Origin: Enterococcus diestrammenae
GTDB taxonomy: Bacteria > Bacillota > Bacilli > Lactobacillales > Enterococcaceae
DNA length: 64,000 nt
Reading direction: 5' to 3'
NCBI RefSeq assembly: GCF_009933255.1
Contig: NZ_MAEI01000010.1
Coordinates: 1 to 64,000, forward strand
A program made the position numbers and the translations under genes. Positions within the stretch are counted from its first letter, which is position 1. Each line of letters begins with the position of its first letter. The notes below the pieces were generated by a model. The model had not been told where the DNA came from. It made no database searches and saw only the letters and a list, made by a program, of their open reading frames with translations. Below are positions 54,105 through 62,521 of the stretch, piece by piece.

Positions 54105-54623
54105 CTAGTCTATCTTAAGACTGCCAGTGACCTCTTTCAAAGCATCGGGTACCAACTCCATCCCGAGGATAAACTCATCTGGGATTTCTGAATCGTTGGT
54201 GATACCTAGCTCTGAAGCATGACGAAAGCCATATTGTTTGTAGTAATTGGGATCTCCTACCAAAAAGACGGCGTCATGGGATAAGGCAACTGCTCTTTCA
54301 AAGACTGCCGTCATCAGCTGTCCCCCGATACCTTGATTGCGGTAGTCAAACGCCACGCACAAAGGGGCCAATAATAAAGCTGCTCGTTGGCCACTTGCGG
54401 TGTGAATGACTTGCTTGGTCAACATCACATGTCCCACCAATACGCCCTCAACTTCTGCTACTAGCTCCAATTCAGGAAGATAGTTGTCACTTTTTCTCAA
54501 GTTTTCCACGAAGTCTTGCTCCGTCCCATCTGATACTCGCGCCGTTTTAAACGCAGTCTCCACCAATTGATAAATTGCTGGATAGTCCGCCATGGTGACT
54601 TGTCTAATAGTGGTCATCCCCAT
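54105..54623 (-). CDS. GNAT family N-acetyltransferase (YhbS-like)
   Basis: About 172 residues. Acetyl-CoA site APLCVAFDYRNQGIGGQLMTAVFE and 'AVFLVGDPNYYKQYGFRHASELGI' match the YhbS group. ATG 54623 has GAGAGGAAGAG ahead and lies inside the end of the upstream gene, so they are coupled. The substrate is unknown. Confidence 0.85.
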   Translation of the reverse strand: MGMTTIRQVTMADYPAIYQLVETAFKTARVSDGTEQDFVENLRKSDNYLPELELVAEVEGVLVGHVMLTKQVIHTASGQRAALLLAPLCVAFDYRNQGIGGQLMTAVFERAVALSHDAVFLVGDPNYYKQYGFRHASELGITNDSEIPDEFILGMELVPDALKEVTGSLKID

Positions 54624-54843
54624 GCTCTTCCTCTCTCGTTGCGCCTTCATCCATGATCTTATCCAACACCTCTTGTAGGATATCTTCTTTGGTCAACGGT
54701 TTGATGGCTTTTGCTAGAAGCTCTTCGTCTACTTGCAAGATGGTGTCCTCCGCCAAATGATTGTCGGCGATGAATTCTTCCGATAGTGGCAATAAAATAC
54801 GATTGTCCACTTTCATTAAGCGACGTTTGCGTTTTTTATTCAT
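54604..54843 (-). CDS. Small acidic hypothetical protein
   Basis: 79 residues from ATG 54843, with AGGTGGGG ahead; the longer frame upstream is not supported. A basic start (MNKKRKRRLMKVDNRILLPL) leads into an acidic helical C-terminus. The VDNRILLPLSEEFI...DTILQVDEE stretch is faintly like an AbrB/MazE fold. It overlaps the acetyltransferase gene by 20 bp. Not recognised. Confidence 0.6.
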   Translation of the reverse strand: MNKKRKRRLMKVDNRILLPLSEEFIADNHLAEDTILQVDEELLAKAIKPLTKEDILQEVLDKIMDEGATREEEHGDDHY

Positions 54844-55075
54844 ACTTCCCCACCTTCTCGCGATTGTTTTCGTCAAAGCAAACGGTTTGTTTCTTTGACT
54901 GCTTTTCTCCAGTATAGCAAATTTCGATAAAATTCGTTTGTTTCGTCCTTTAGGATCAGAAAACCGGGGGCTGGCTTTTCGGAGAATCTTGCATATTGCA
55001 ATAGAATGGGTAAATGCCACGCTAGACTCCTCCTACACCAGAGTCCATCGTGGCATGCCCGTCTTTGATTACAAT

Positions 55076-55774
55076 TTATGGTGTGGTATTTTCCACTGTT
55101 CCTGCCACATTCAAAAACTCACCTGTTTTTGCATCAATGGTAACCGACTGCCATTGACGTTGCCGGAAAAATTTCACTTCCCAGAGAATGGTACCCTCTT
55201 CTTCTTCCAATTCAATTTTGCTTAATTGGGTATCGCCAACGACTTGTTTCGCAGCCGTTTTAGCCGCTTCTTCCATGGGGATAATCTCCGTCATCGGTAG
55301 TTGCTCTGCTTGCCAGTCTGAATTGTCCTCGAGGTCGCTTTCCACGTGAACCTTGTTTGCAACTGCATCGATGGTGACCTCATATTCCCCCTTTGCATCC
55401 TCGCCTTCAATCTCGTAAACTTTCGTACGGCTTCCTTGAAAACTGCCATTTGCTTCCCACTGAAAATCAGTAATCACCGCATCTGGGTATTTGTCTTGAA
55501 AAATAGCCAGCGCTTGTTTGAAATCAACTGCTTGCTCCAAGGAAACTAGCGGATCTGCAGCTTCTCCAGATGAAGCGCTTGTGGCTTGCTCTTTTGATGT
55601 TGTCGTCGTTTCCTGACTGCTGCTTGTTGACTCACTTTCTGTGGATTGACCAGTCGTATCCGTAACGACCGAGCGCCCACTAGAACCTACCGAATCCTCA
55701 GGTTTCCCCGGCGACTCCTTGGTACAACCAGCCAACAGCAGTGCGAGAGCAATAAAACCAAACATCTTTTTCAT
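55076..55774 (-). CDS. PepSY domain lipoprotein
   Basis: About 232 residues. Lipoprotein signal MKKMFGFIALALLLAGC, a Ser/Thr/Glu linker of about 70 residues, then two PepSY repeats (near 'FQDKYPDAVITDFQWEANGS...YEVTIDAVANKVHVESD' and 'EEAAKTAAKQVVGDTQLSKIELEEEEGTILWEVKFF...VTIDAKTGEFLNV'). PepSY domains often bind or inhibit secreted proteases. ATG 55774 has GGAGG 8 bp ahead. It follows the MFS gene in the same direction. Confidence 0.88.
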   Translation of the reverse strand: MKKMFGFIALALLLAGCTKESPGKPEDSVGSSGRSVVTDTTGQSTESESTSSSQETTTTSKEQATSASSGEAADPLVSLEQAVDFKQALAIFQDKYPDAVITDFQWEANGSFQGSRTKVYEIEGEDAKGEYEVTIDAVANKVHVESDLEDNSDWQAEQLPMTEIIPMEEAAKTAAKQVVGDTQLSKIELEEEEGTILWEVKFFRQRQWQSVTIDAKTGEFLNVAGTVENTTP

Positions 55775-55805
55775 TTTCATTCCTCCAATTCTGATATTCC
55801 ACCTA

Positions 55806-57008
55806 CTACTCCTCACTACGAAAAACGGTTTCTGTCTGTGTTTCTGAAAGGGGAATTGCTTTTACCAATCTTTCACTGCTAATCAAAACGATTAACCCGA
55901 AAACTAAGAGATAGAAGGGATATAAACGAATGGAAACGTATTGCACCAACGTACCAAATAGCGGTGGCATAAAGGTCGTCCCTACGTAGGCTGCCGCCAT
56001 TTGAATGCCGATGACTGATTGGGAATTTTCCTTACCAAAGTTTGCCGGAGTCGCATGGATAATCGCCGGATAAATCGGGGCCCCGCCAAATCCCAAAACA
56101 ATCAATCCTGCTAAAGCAAATCCATCACTTTTCAGCGGTAAGAGAATAAATAATGTCCCCAGTAACATAATCAGTGTCCCTAAACGAATGAGTTGCCGGT
56201 CTCCCAAGCGATCGGCGATAAAGCCTGAAAGAAAACGCCCAAAGGTAATGCCTAAGAAAAAGAAGGAACCAAAACGAGCAGCCGTTTCAGGATCAATCCC
56301 CCGCGCTTGTACGAGATAGGTACTGGCCCACAGACCGGTTGTTTGTTCCAAAGCACAATACGCCAAAAAGGTCAGCAGCACCAATTTGACCCCCTTCAGT
56401 CCCCAAATGTCCTTGAGACTCAGGTGGTTCGCCACAACTTCACCTGTGCCCTTTTTTTGCCTGTGAGCTTGCCACAAGGGTAGGCTGATAAACAAGATTG
56501 CCGCGAGTCCCAGCTGCAAAACAGCCACCGCCCGATAGCCCCCTTGCCAGTTGTGCTGATTGGTCAAATAAAAACCCATGATGTAGGGACTAATCGCCGC
56601 CCCTACGCCCCAGCAACAGTGGAGCCAACTCATCTGCCGTGAAGAATAGTGCAACGCCACATACAGATTCAATGCTGCATCGACTGCGCCAGCCCCGAGA
56701 CCATAGGGAATCGCCCAGAGACATAAGAGCCAAAAAGAGCCGCTTAGAGAAAAGCCCACTAGCGCAACCGCAGTCAGTAACACGCTGATTGCCGTCACTA
56801 GCCCAGCTCCAAATTTGCGAGTTAATCGGTCGGAAAACAAGCTCGAAACAATCGTCCCACCAGAAATAATCATCGTGACAATCCCGGCATAAGATACCGG
56901 TACGTCCAAGCCCCCTTGCATCACCGGCCAAGCTGAACCTAATAACGAATCCGGCAAACCGAGACTGATAAAAGCCAGATAAATAATAACCAATAAAAGT
57001 GAATACAT
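55806..57008 (-). CDS. MFS transporter
   Basis: 400 residues with twelve membrane helices. The typical loop after helix 2 is LFSDRLTRKFGAGLV and the mirrored one after helix 8 is LSGFIADRLGDRQLI. The pattern 'LGLPDSLLGSAWPVM' near the start and 'GFGGAPIYPAIIHATP' near the end resemble the FucP/YbjJ-like sugar-proton group. The substrate is unknown. GAGGAAGAGG precedes ATG. Confidence 0.85.
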   Translation of the reverse strand: MYSLLLVIIYLAFISLGLPDSLLGSAWPVMQGGLDVPVSYAGIVTMIISGGTIVSSLFSDRLTRKFGAGLVTAISVLLTAVALVGFSLSGSFWLLCLWAIPYGLGAGAVDAALNLYVALHYSSRQMSWLHCCWGVGAAISPYIMGFYLTNQHNWQGGYRAVAVLQLGLAAILFISLPLWQAHRQKKGTGEVVANHLSLKDIWGLKGVKLVLLTFLAYCALEQTTGLWASTYLVQARGIDPETAARFGSFFFLGITFGRFLSGFIADRLGDRQLIRLGTLIMLLGTLFILLPLKSDGFALAGLIVLGFGGAPIYPAIIHATPANFGKENSQSVIGIQMAAAYVGTTFMPPLFGTLVQYVSIRLYPFYLLVFGLIVLISSERLVKAIPLSETQTETVFRSEE

Positions 57009-57053
57009 CCTCTTCCTCGTTTCAGATACTTGATAGTTAGTGATTCAAAATAC

Positions 57054-57833
57054 TTACCACCCCAACAAAATTCCCACGCCATTGTAGACATTGATCAGTA
57101 ACACGAAAATCAATACGAATTGGTATACTAACCGCACCCGCTTAGCTGAGAGCCGTCCGCTTAAGGTTGCTCCCAAAAAACCGCCGATAATCGCCGCTGG
57201 AATGATGTAAAACAACATCGTCAAGTCATAGCGCTCAAAACCGGTGGTGGTCGCAATCGTGACAATTTTAGCCAACTGGGAACAGAGAATCGTAATAATA
57301 GAATAGACTGTTGCTTCCTTGATGGCCATCCCAAAACACAGCATCAATAAGGCGACATTGATTGGTCCACCGCCAATACCCAAAAAGCTAGCCAAGAAGC
57401 CCAACACTAAGCCCACTAGCAGATGAGCCGAAGCTGTCTTCCAACCAAAACTGTGTTGCCCTTCAGAAACAAACCAAGCAAAACCAATCGTCAGCAGCAT
57501 AATCACGATTTGCACCAATTGGACAGTCGCTTCTGAGTCCAACCACAGCAAAAGCTTTTCAAATGCCAAATTTCCCATGATGCCTCCAATCACAGCCCCC
57601 GCCGAAATCAGCCCGGCGGTTCCCAATTGGATGGTCATGTTTTTTCGTTGCCGTAGTGTCGAGACGATGGACATGGTAAAGACGGCTACCGTAGAATAAA
57701 AGGTAATCGCCGCCACCGAATCCGCTCCGATCGCATCAAAAATCGGCTTGATGATCACACCACCCCCCATTCCTGAAATGGCGCCGATGGTATTAGCCAA
57801 AATAATAATTATTGCATAAAGAAATCCAATCAT
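57054..57833 (-). CDS. TauE/SafE family anion exporter
   Basis: About 259 residues with eight membrane helices in two repeats; Gly-rich motifs NTIGAISGMGGGVIIKPIFDAIG and 'LGFLASFLGIGGGPINVALL' are the family's repeat signatures. It exports or moves sulfite, sulfoacetate or other small anions. ATG 57833 has AGAGGG ahead. It lies before the MFS gene with a 45-bp gap. Confidence 0.88.
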   Translation of the reverse strand: MIGFLYAIIIILANTIGAISGMGGGVIIKPIFDAIGADSVAAITFYSTVAVFTMSIVSTLRQRKNMTIQLGTAGLISAGAVIGGIMGNLAFEKLLLWLDSEATVQLVQIVIMLLTIGFAWFVSEGQHSFGWKTASAHLLVGLVLGFLASFLGIGGGPINVALLMLCFGMAIKEATVYSIITILCSQLAKIVTIATTTGFERYDLTMLFYIIPAAIIGGFLGATLSGRLSAKRVRLVYQFVLIFVLLINVYNGVGILLGW

Positions 57834-57902
57834 CGTTTTCCCTCTTTTACCTGTTTCCTTCATTATACGAAACCGCTAGCAGGAAAACTACTGTTGGGAA
57901 AT

Positions 57903-57946
57903 AAAAAACCGTTTCAGGTAACTATGGGTACCTGAAACGGTTTTTT
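57903..57946. terminator. Strong bidirectional terminator
   Basis: Perfect 18-bp arms (AAAAAACCGTTTCAGGTA and its complement) around an 8-base loop, with T runs on both strands. It ends the MarR operon. Confidence 0.92.
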
Positions 57947-57965
57947 GGCGTTGATACAAGCGCGG

Positions 57966-58256
57966 CTAGAATCCTGAAATATACCCCAACTGGTTAAGGA
58001 GTAAGACTACCAGTATCGCCAAGTTTCCAACAAAAGATAAGACAATTAACGCAAATGAAAAGGTCCAAATCCGGTACCCTCCTCGGTCATAACTTGGTCG
58101 CGAACGGCGGCCTTGATAACTAACTAAAGCCAAACTAGTTAGTAAAAATAAAACAACCTGCAATAGTATGGCAACGATTATTGAGTAAGTCGCCGAGGTC
58201 ACCTCATAGTAGTTAAATAGTCCACCGATACCAGTAAGTATTGCTAAAAATACCAT
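57966..58256 (-). CDS. Small membrane protein in the MarR operon
   Basis: 96 residues with three membrane helices and an Arg/Ser-rich central loop (YQGRRSRPSYDRGGYR). It lies 25 bp after the MarR gene and before the terminator. AAGGAAGGA precedes ATG. No family is recognised. Confidence 0.7.
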   Translation of the reverse strand: MVFLAILTGIGGLFNYYEVTSATYSIIVAILLQVVLFLLTSLALVSYQGRRSRPSYDRGGYRIWTFSFALIVLSFVGNLAILVVLLLNQLGYISGF

Positions 58257-58281
58257 TTTTTATTCATCCTTCCTTTGGTTG

Positions 58282-58797
58282 TTAGCTATCTGCTCCAAAG
58301 ACTTTCTTCTTGCCACTATCCTTATTATCTTCCCCTTGCTCCGCCAACAAGCGCTGATCCAATTTAGTCAAAATTTGAGCCAATTGCGCTTTTTCTTCGC
58401 TAGACAAGACTTCAAACACAGTAGCCCCTTGATTCCGGCGTTGATCCTTCAATTGTTCAGCGATGCCTTGACCGACGGCTGTTAGAGAATAACTATTTCG
58501 GCGGCGATCAGCGGGGTCTTGGGCTTTCGTCACCAGGCCTTTTTCCTCCAAACGGCTCAAGACTTCACTCAAGGAAGCCGGGCGAATCCGCAAGCGGCTG
58601 GCTAAGTCCTTTTGACTGCTGCCTCCATGACGCAATAATAACTGCAACACCCGTTCTTGCCCCGGTGCCACGCCACTGTGACTACTTTCCGCTTTTTCTG
58701 ATTCCCCCCGAGCTGCTTCTGAGCGGGCCAGCCCCCGCCGGATTTGTCGATTCACCTGTTGGAAGGCATCAAATAATTGCTGCTCTTGTGTCGCCAT
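58282..58797 (-). CDS. MarR family regulator
   Basis: 171 residues. Winged HTH core: RVLQLLLRHGGSSQKDLASRLRIRPASLSEVLSRLEEKGLVTKAQDPADRRRNSYSLTAVGQGIAEQL. A long charged N-terminal segment (about 50 residues) and C-terminal tail are extra. It is divergent from an ABC exporter whose promoter is flanked by AGGTACCT sites, so it is the likely repressor of that exporter, responding to a toxic ligand. Confidence 0.9.
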   Translation of the reverse strand: MATQEQQLFDAFQQVNRQIRRGLARSEAARGESEKAESSHSGVAPGQERVLQLLLRHGGSSQKDLASRLRIRPASLSEVLSRLEEKGLVTKAQDPADRRRNSYSLTAVGQGIAEQLKDQRRNQGATVFEVLSSEEKAQLAQILTKLDQRLLAEQGEDNKDSGKKKVFGADS

Positions 58798-58865
58798 CTT
58801 GTCGCCGCCTTTTCCCTATACTTGTTTTCCTCAGTGTATAAAAATTTCTTAACCTCGTCAATTAG

Positions 58866-58924
58866 TTAGGTACCTTTCTATTTACAAATTTAAGAAACGG
58901 GCTTATAATAGATAGGTACCTAAC
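58866..58924. promoter_or_regulatory. Exporter promoter flanked by two MarR-type operator palindromes
   Basis: Plus strand -35 TTTACA (58881-58886), spacer 17 bp, -10 TATAAT (58904-58909). Perfect palindrome AGGTACCT lies at 58868-58875 and again at 58914-58921, each within TTAGGTACCT-like flanks, so both sides of the promoter are covered. Confidence 0.75.
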
Positions 58925-58995
58925 TATTGTGGGTGTTTTTGCCTGACCAACTTTTGGAGGCTGGCTCACAAGGAAATAATAAAGGGGGAATTGCC

Positions 58996-60858
58996 ATGGT
59001 TCGCATGCGTTTTGATCAACAATCCCAAAAGATGCCGAAATTATCCTGGCCCTTTGTCACTCGTATTTTAAGCTATTTTAAACCGTATCCTTTCCGTCTC
59101 TTGGCGGTAATCGTCTTAATTTTAACCAGTTCTGCTTTGGGACTCGTCCCACCACTTTTATTACAAAAGATGATCGATGTCGCTTTGCCGCAAGAAAACC
59201 TTAGCTTATTGGCGCTGTTTGTCGGTCTTTCTATGAGCGCGACGATTCTTTTAAACTTAATCAATGTCGGGCAAGGCTACTTAAGCACTTGGATTGCCAA
59301 GAAAATCACTTTCCGCATCAAAAATCAGATTTACGACAACTTGGCCCATATGCCGCAAAGCTTTTTTGCTGGTTTGAAAGAAGGGGAAATCCTGACTCGC
59401 CTCACCAGCGATGTCGATGGGATTCAACAAGTCTTCCAAACTACCGTCGTCAGTGCCTTGACGAGTATTTTTGTCCTCGGTACCAGTCTTGTCGCTCTTT
59501 TTAGTCTCAATCCGATCCTCGCCTTAATCAGTATGGCGACGATTCCCTTATTTATCCTGCCCACCCGCAAAGTCGGCAAACTTCGCTGGCAGATTACCTC
59601 CCAAAGCCAGCAGCAACTCAGCCGCCTCAACTCTCATGTGCAAGAAAGCCTCAGCACCGGTGGCAGCTTGTTGATGAAGTTATTCACCAATGAAGACAAG
59701 GCCTACGATGAATTTGTCGATGTCAACGGCGCAGTCACTCGTCTACAAATCAAAGAAACCTTAGCTGGGCGTTGGTTCCGGATGGCTATGTCAGTCTTTA
59801 CCACGATTGGGCCAATGCTTGTGTATCTAGTAGGCGGCTTTTTACTCACCAAAGATCAGATTACCATCGGGGGGATTTTGACCTTTGCCACATTGTTAGG
59901 GCGGATGTACAATCCCGTCACTCAGCTTTCCAATATTCAAGTGGACTTCATGCGTTCCTTTGCCTTGTTTGACCGGATTTTCGAATACTTGGATTTAACT
60001 CCCGAAGACTCTTATTCGCCTGTCGCAACACGAGCGCCTGAGGAAGAACCGCAGATTACCAACGGGGCCATCACCTTCCAACAAGTCAACTTCGGTTATG
60101 GTGATCAAACCACCTTGCATGACATCCAGCTCACCATCCCCGCTGGCCAAATGACCGCCATCGTCGGACCAAGTGGTGCTGGCAAGTCCACCTTAACCAA
60201 CCTTTTGCCCCGACTATATACACCAGATACTGGGCTGATTACCATCGATGGGCAAGATATCAATCAACTCTCCCTCACCACTTTGCGGCAACAAATCGGC
60301 ATGGTCAGTCAAGAAGCCTTTCTATTCAACACCACCATCCGAGAAAACTTGCTGTATGCCAAACCTGATGCTACGGAGGAAGAACTGGAAGCTGCCGCCA
60401 AAGCAGCCTATATCCACGACTTCATCAGCCAGCTACCCCAAGGCTACGATACGCCAGTGGGCAACCGGGGCGTCAAACTTTCTGGTGGCGAAAAGCAACG
60501 CCTCGCCATCGCCCGAGTCATCTTGAAAGACCCACAAATCTTGATTCTCGACGAAGCCACCGCGGCACTGGATGCCTTATCGGAACACTACGTTCAAAAA
60601 GCGATGGACGATTTGATGCAAGGCCGCACCGCCATCGTCATCGCCCACCGCCTCGCCACCATTGCCAATGCTGATCAGATCGTCGTGATGGACCAAGGCA
60701 CCATCGCTGAACAAGGCAATCACCAAGAGCTCTTAGCAAAAGGCGGTCTCTATAGCCAACTGTATCACACCCAATTTAAACTAGCCCAAGAACAAGCCGA
60801 TAGTACTGAGCTAGAAACTGCTTTAAGCGCCGAAGTGACCCCAGAATTTGCAGCATAA
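58996..60858 (+). CDS. ABC exporter, fused permease and ATPase (multidrug type)
   Basis: About 620 residues. Six-helix exporter domain (about 30-330), then the ATPase: Walker A AIVGPSGAGKSTLTNLLPRL, Q-loop VSQEAFLFN, signature VKLSGGEKQRLAIARVIL, Walker B ILILDEATAALDA and switch His VIAHRL. A half-transporter of the LmrA/BmrA type, working as a homodimer or with a partner outside the window. ATG 58996 has AAGGGGG ahead. Probably induced by loss of MarR repression. Confidence 0.92.
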   Translation: MVRMRFDQQSQKMPKLSWPFVTRILSYFKPYPFRLLAVIVLILTSSALGLVPPLLLQKMIDVALPQENLSLLALFVGLSMSATILLNLINVGQGYLSTWIAKKITFRIKNQIYDNLAHMPQSFFAGLKEGEILTRLTSDVDGIQQVFQTTVVSALTSIFVLGTSLVALFSLNPILALISMATIPLFILPTRKVGKLRWQITSQSQQQLSRLNSHVQESLSTGGSLLMKLFTNEDKAYDEFVDVNGAVTRLQIKETLAGRWFRMAMSVFTTIGPMLVYLVGGFLLTKDQITIGGILTFATLLGRMYNPVTQLSNIQVDFMRSFALFDRIFEYLDLTPEDSYSPVATRAPEEEPQITNGAITFQQVNFGYGDQTTLHDIQLTIPAGQMTAIVGPSGAGKSTLTNLLPRLYTPDTGLITIDGQDINQLSLTTLRQQIGMVSQEAFLFNTTIRENLLYAKPDATEEELEAAAKAAYIHDFISQLPQGYDTPVGNRGVKLSGGEKQRLAIARVILKDPQILILDEATAALDALSEHYVQKAMDDLMQGRTAIVIAHRLATIANADQIVVMDQGTIAEQGNHQELLAKGGLYSQLYHTQFKLAQEQADSTELETALSAEVTPEFAA

Positions 60859-60867
60859 AAAATGAAA

Positions 60868-60920
60868 AACGATTCCCTGCTGAGCTTAGTGTGACACTCA
60901 GGGGAATCGCTTTTTTGTGG
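60868..60920 (+). terminator. Terminator after the ABC exporter
   Basis: AACGATTCCCTG pairs with CAGGGGAATCG (one bulge) and is followed by CTTTTTTG. Confidence 0.82.
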
Positions 60921-60998
60921 CTATGACTTCTCAGGTAAAAAATCCAGTTCAGATGAAAATCATACCAGTTCCTAGGATAGCAACTTTTATCGGCTTCG

Positions 60999-61373
60999 TT
61001 ATTTTTCTTCTTGAAAAAACTCATAAAACAAGTAGAAATGCCCCTGTTTTTCATAGGCAAAATAGTCCCCCTCGGCGTCGTCTATCCTTCCAACAACACG
61101 GTAAATTCTGGTGCCTACGGGTAGATTTTGCGATTCCCAGTCGTTTAATTGTTGGCTTTTATCTGGATCGATGTTCTGCTTAACTTCCCCGAGTTGCTCA
61201 CCGATTTGGTCTTTACTTAACTCACGATTGCCTGAATAGAGTAATCTTTTAGACTCGGGAATTTTCGTTAAGTCTTTTTGACTGTTTTCAGAATTACATC
61301 CGGTGAATATGAGTAAAAGACTAAACAATAGCACAGCAAGGAAGTCTTTTCCGCTTTGCCTACAAAAAAACAC
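60999..61373 (-). CDS. Small lipoprotein
   Basis: Up to 124 residues. Lipoprotein signal ending LLLIFTGCNSENSQ, then a helical linker and a beta-rich C-terminal part (VGTRIYRVVGRIDDAEGDYFAYEKQGHFYLFYEFF). The 5' end of the frame overlaps the terminator T run of the gene before it, so the true start is probably the GTG or TTG within the next 20 codons; no strong ribosome binding site decides this. Family not recognised. Confidence 0.65.
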   Translation of the reverse strand: MFFCRQSGKDFLAVLLFSLLLIFTGCNSENSQKDLTKIPESKRLLYSGNRELSKDQIGEQLGEVKQNIDPDKSQQLNDWESQNLPVGTRIYRVVGRIDDAEGDYFAYEKQGHFYLFYEFFQEEK

Positions 61374-61410
61374 CCACCCCGAAAATCACTGATGACTTCA
61401 TGGGTGGGTG
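61363..61410 (-). terminator. Terminator between two small minus-strand genes
   Basis: Minus strand: CACCCACCC pairs with GGGTGGGTG and is followed by TTTTTTTG. Confidence 0.8.
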
Positions 61411-61443
61411 CTTGTTTAGATCGGATCGCTTCATCCGGTGTCT

Positions 61444-61674
61444 TTATGCTTGCTGCATGATTTTTGCGCAATAGCCATGTTTATTCAAGAAATCCATGAT
61501 CTCTGGCAGTTCATTGCGAGCAAATGCCGTCTTTTGACAGGCGGTGATTGTTTTACTAAAAGGGAACCCTTTTTTCTTCGTTCGATAGACATAACAAAGT
61601 TCATTGCTGACTTCGATAGGAACTTCCTTATTACAGTTTTCTGCCACGAGGGCAAAAAGTGTCTGCCAATCCAA
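61444..61674 (-). CDS. Hypothetical 76-residue protein
   Basis: Starts at TTG 61674, with GAAAGGA about 10 bp ahead. The protein reads MDWQTLFALVAENCNKEVPI..., soluble, with four Cys (two near each end). Not recognised. Followed by a clear terminator. Confidence 0.55.
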   Translation of the reverse strand: MDWQTLFALVAENCNKEVPIEVSNELCYVYRTKKKGFPFSKTITACQKTAFARNELPEIMDFLNKHGYCAKIMQQA

Positions 61675-62027
61675 CGTCTACACTTCCTTTCTCCTTGAAA
61701 AGCGGTTCAGCGAGTTCGCCGCTTGCCACAGAGTTGTCAGTAAACTGTCCCAACTTGTGACCACCTGTATCGCAAAAATATCTGACCGACGACACAGCCT
61801 CATTACCAAGGAAGTATACGCACTTCTTTTATAAAAAGCCAGTGAAGTAAGAGAACTCTTAGCTGACTTTTACAGATTCTTTATCATCCACAATTTTCAG
61901 AATATAGCCGTCTTTTTGAAAATCTTTGTAACAAACACAAATACTACATAAAACACTAGTATTTTGCGGTTTTAAGAAAATAAAATCACATCCATTCCAT
62001 CTCTATGAAACAAAATGATGATGTAGG
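61675..62027. other. Intergenic stretch with a possible gene remnant
   Basis: About 350 bp without an intact gene. The minus strand at about 61862-62010 has an open stretch ending CVCYKDFQKDGYILKIVDD then VKVS and a stop. It lacks a start codon and is preceded by a stop, so it looks like the end of a lost gene, or chance. Confidence 0.3.
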
Positions 62028-62417
62028 CTAATCTTCTTTCATCGTTTGTTCCAAAAGCAGATGAATGTCTGTTTGGAGTTGGGATAACAGGTCTGTCATC
62101 TGCTGTAGTTGTTCTTTGATATCCATCTCTTTGCCAGGCTTCAGCACTTGCTGGTAACGATTGGATAATCCTGAGGCCTCATACCGTCTCAAAAGCTCGG
62201 GAATCGCAGCATCGGCAATCGCCACTTGGGTCTGTTCCCGCAAAATATGACCATCCGTCCCCACCTCTCGTGCTGTAATCGTCTCCATTCCCGCCAGTGC
62301 CTTTTTACCTACCACATATCCCGTATCCACCTTCTGAATCAGCCCCGCATCTCGCAACCAACCATAAAAAACACTTTGCCGCAGCTTATGTTCCTTCATT
62401 ACCCGATACAATTTCAT
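62028..62417 (-). CDS. Hypothetical protein with HTH-like start and coiled-coil end
   Basis: About 129 residues from ATG 62417, with GGGGGGAAG ahead. The N-terminal part (MKLYRVMKEHKLRQSVFYGWLRDAGLIQKV) looks like a small HTH or phage antirepressor-type domain. The C-terminal 45 residues (KEQLQQMTDLLSQLQTDIHLLLEQ) form a likely coiled coil. DNA binding as an oligomer is plausible. Not recognised. Confidence 0.6.
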   Translation of the reverse strand: MKLYRVMKEHKLRQSVFYGWLRDAGLIQKVDTGYVVGKKALAGMETITAREVGTDGHILREQTQVAIADAAIPELLRRYEASGLSNRYQQVLKPGKEMDIKEQLQQMTDLLSQLQTDIHLLLEQTMKED

Positions 62418-62474
62418 AGGCTTCCCCCCTACTAGTTTTTCGCAGATTGATCTCTGCAATAGAAGATACGAAAA

Positions 62475-62502
62475 AAGCCTCGAGAACAGGCTCGAGGCTT
62501 AG
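62475..62502 (-). terminator. Terminator after the nucleotidase gene
   Basis: Minus strand: AAGCCTCGAG pairs with CTCGAGGCTT, then TTTTCG, 20 bp past the stop. Confidence 0.88.
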
Positions 62503-62521
62503 GAATTATCCATTGTATCCT

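Noticed and set aside
61862..62010. A short Cys-rich gene on the minus strand
   Set aside because: The open stretch has no start codon and is bounded by a stop upstream; kept only as a possible remnant.
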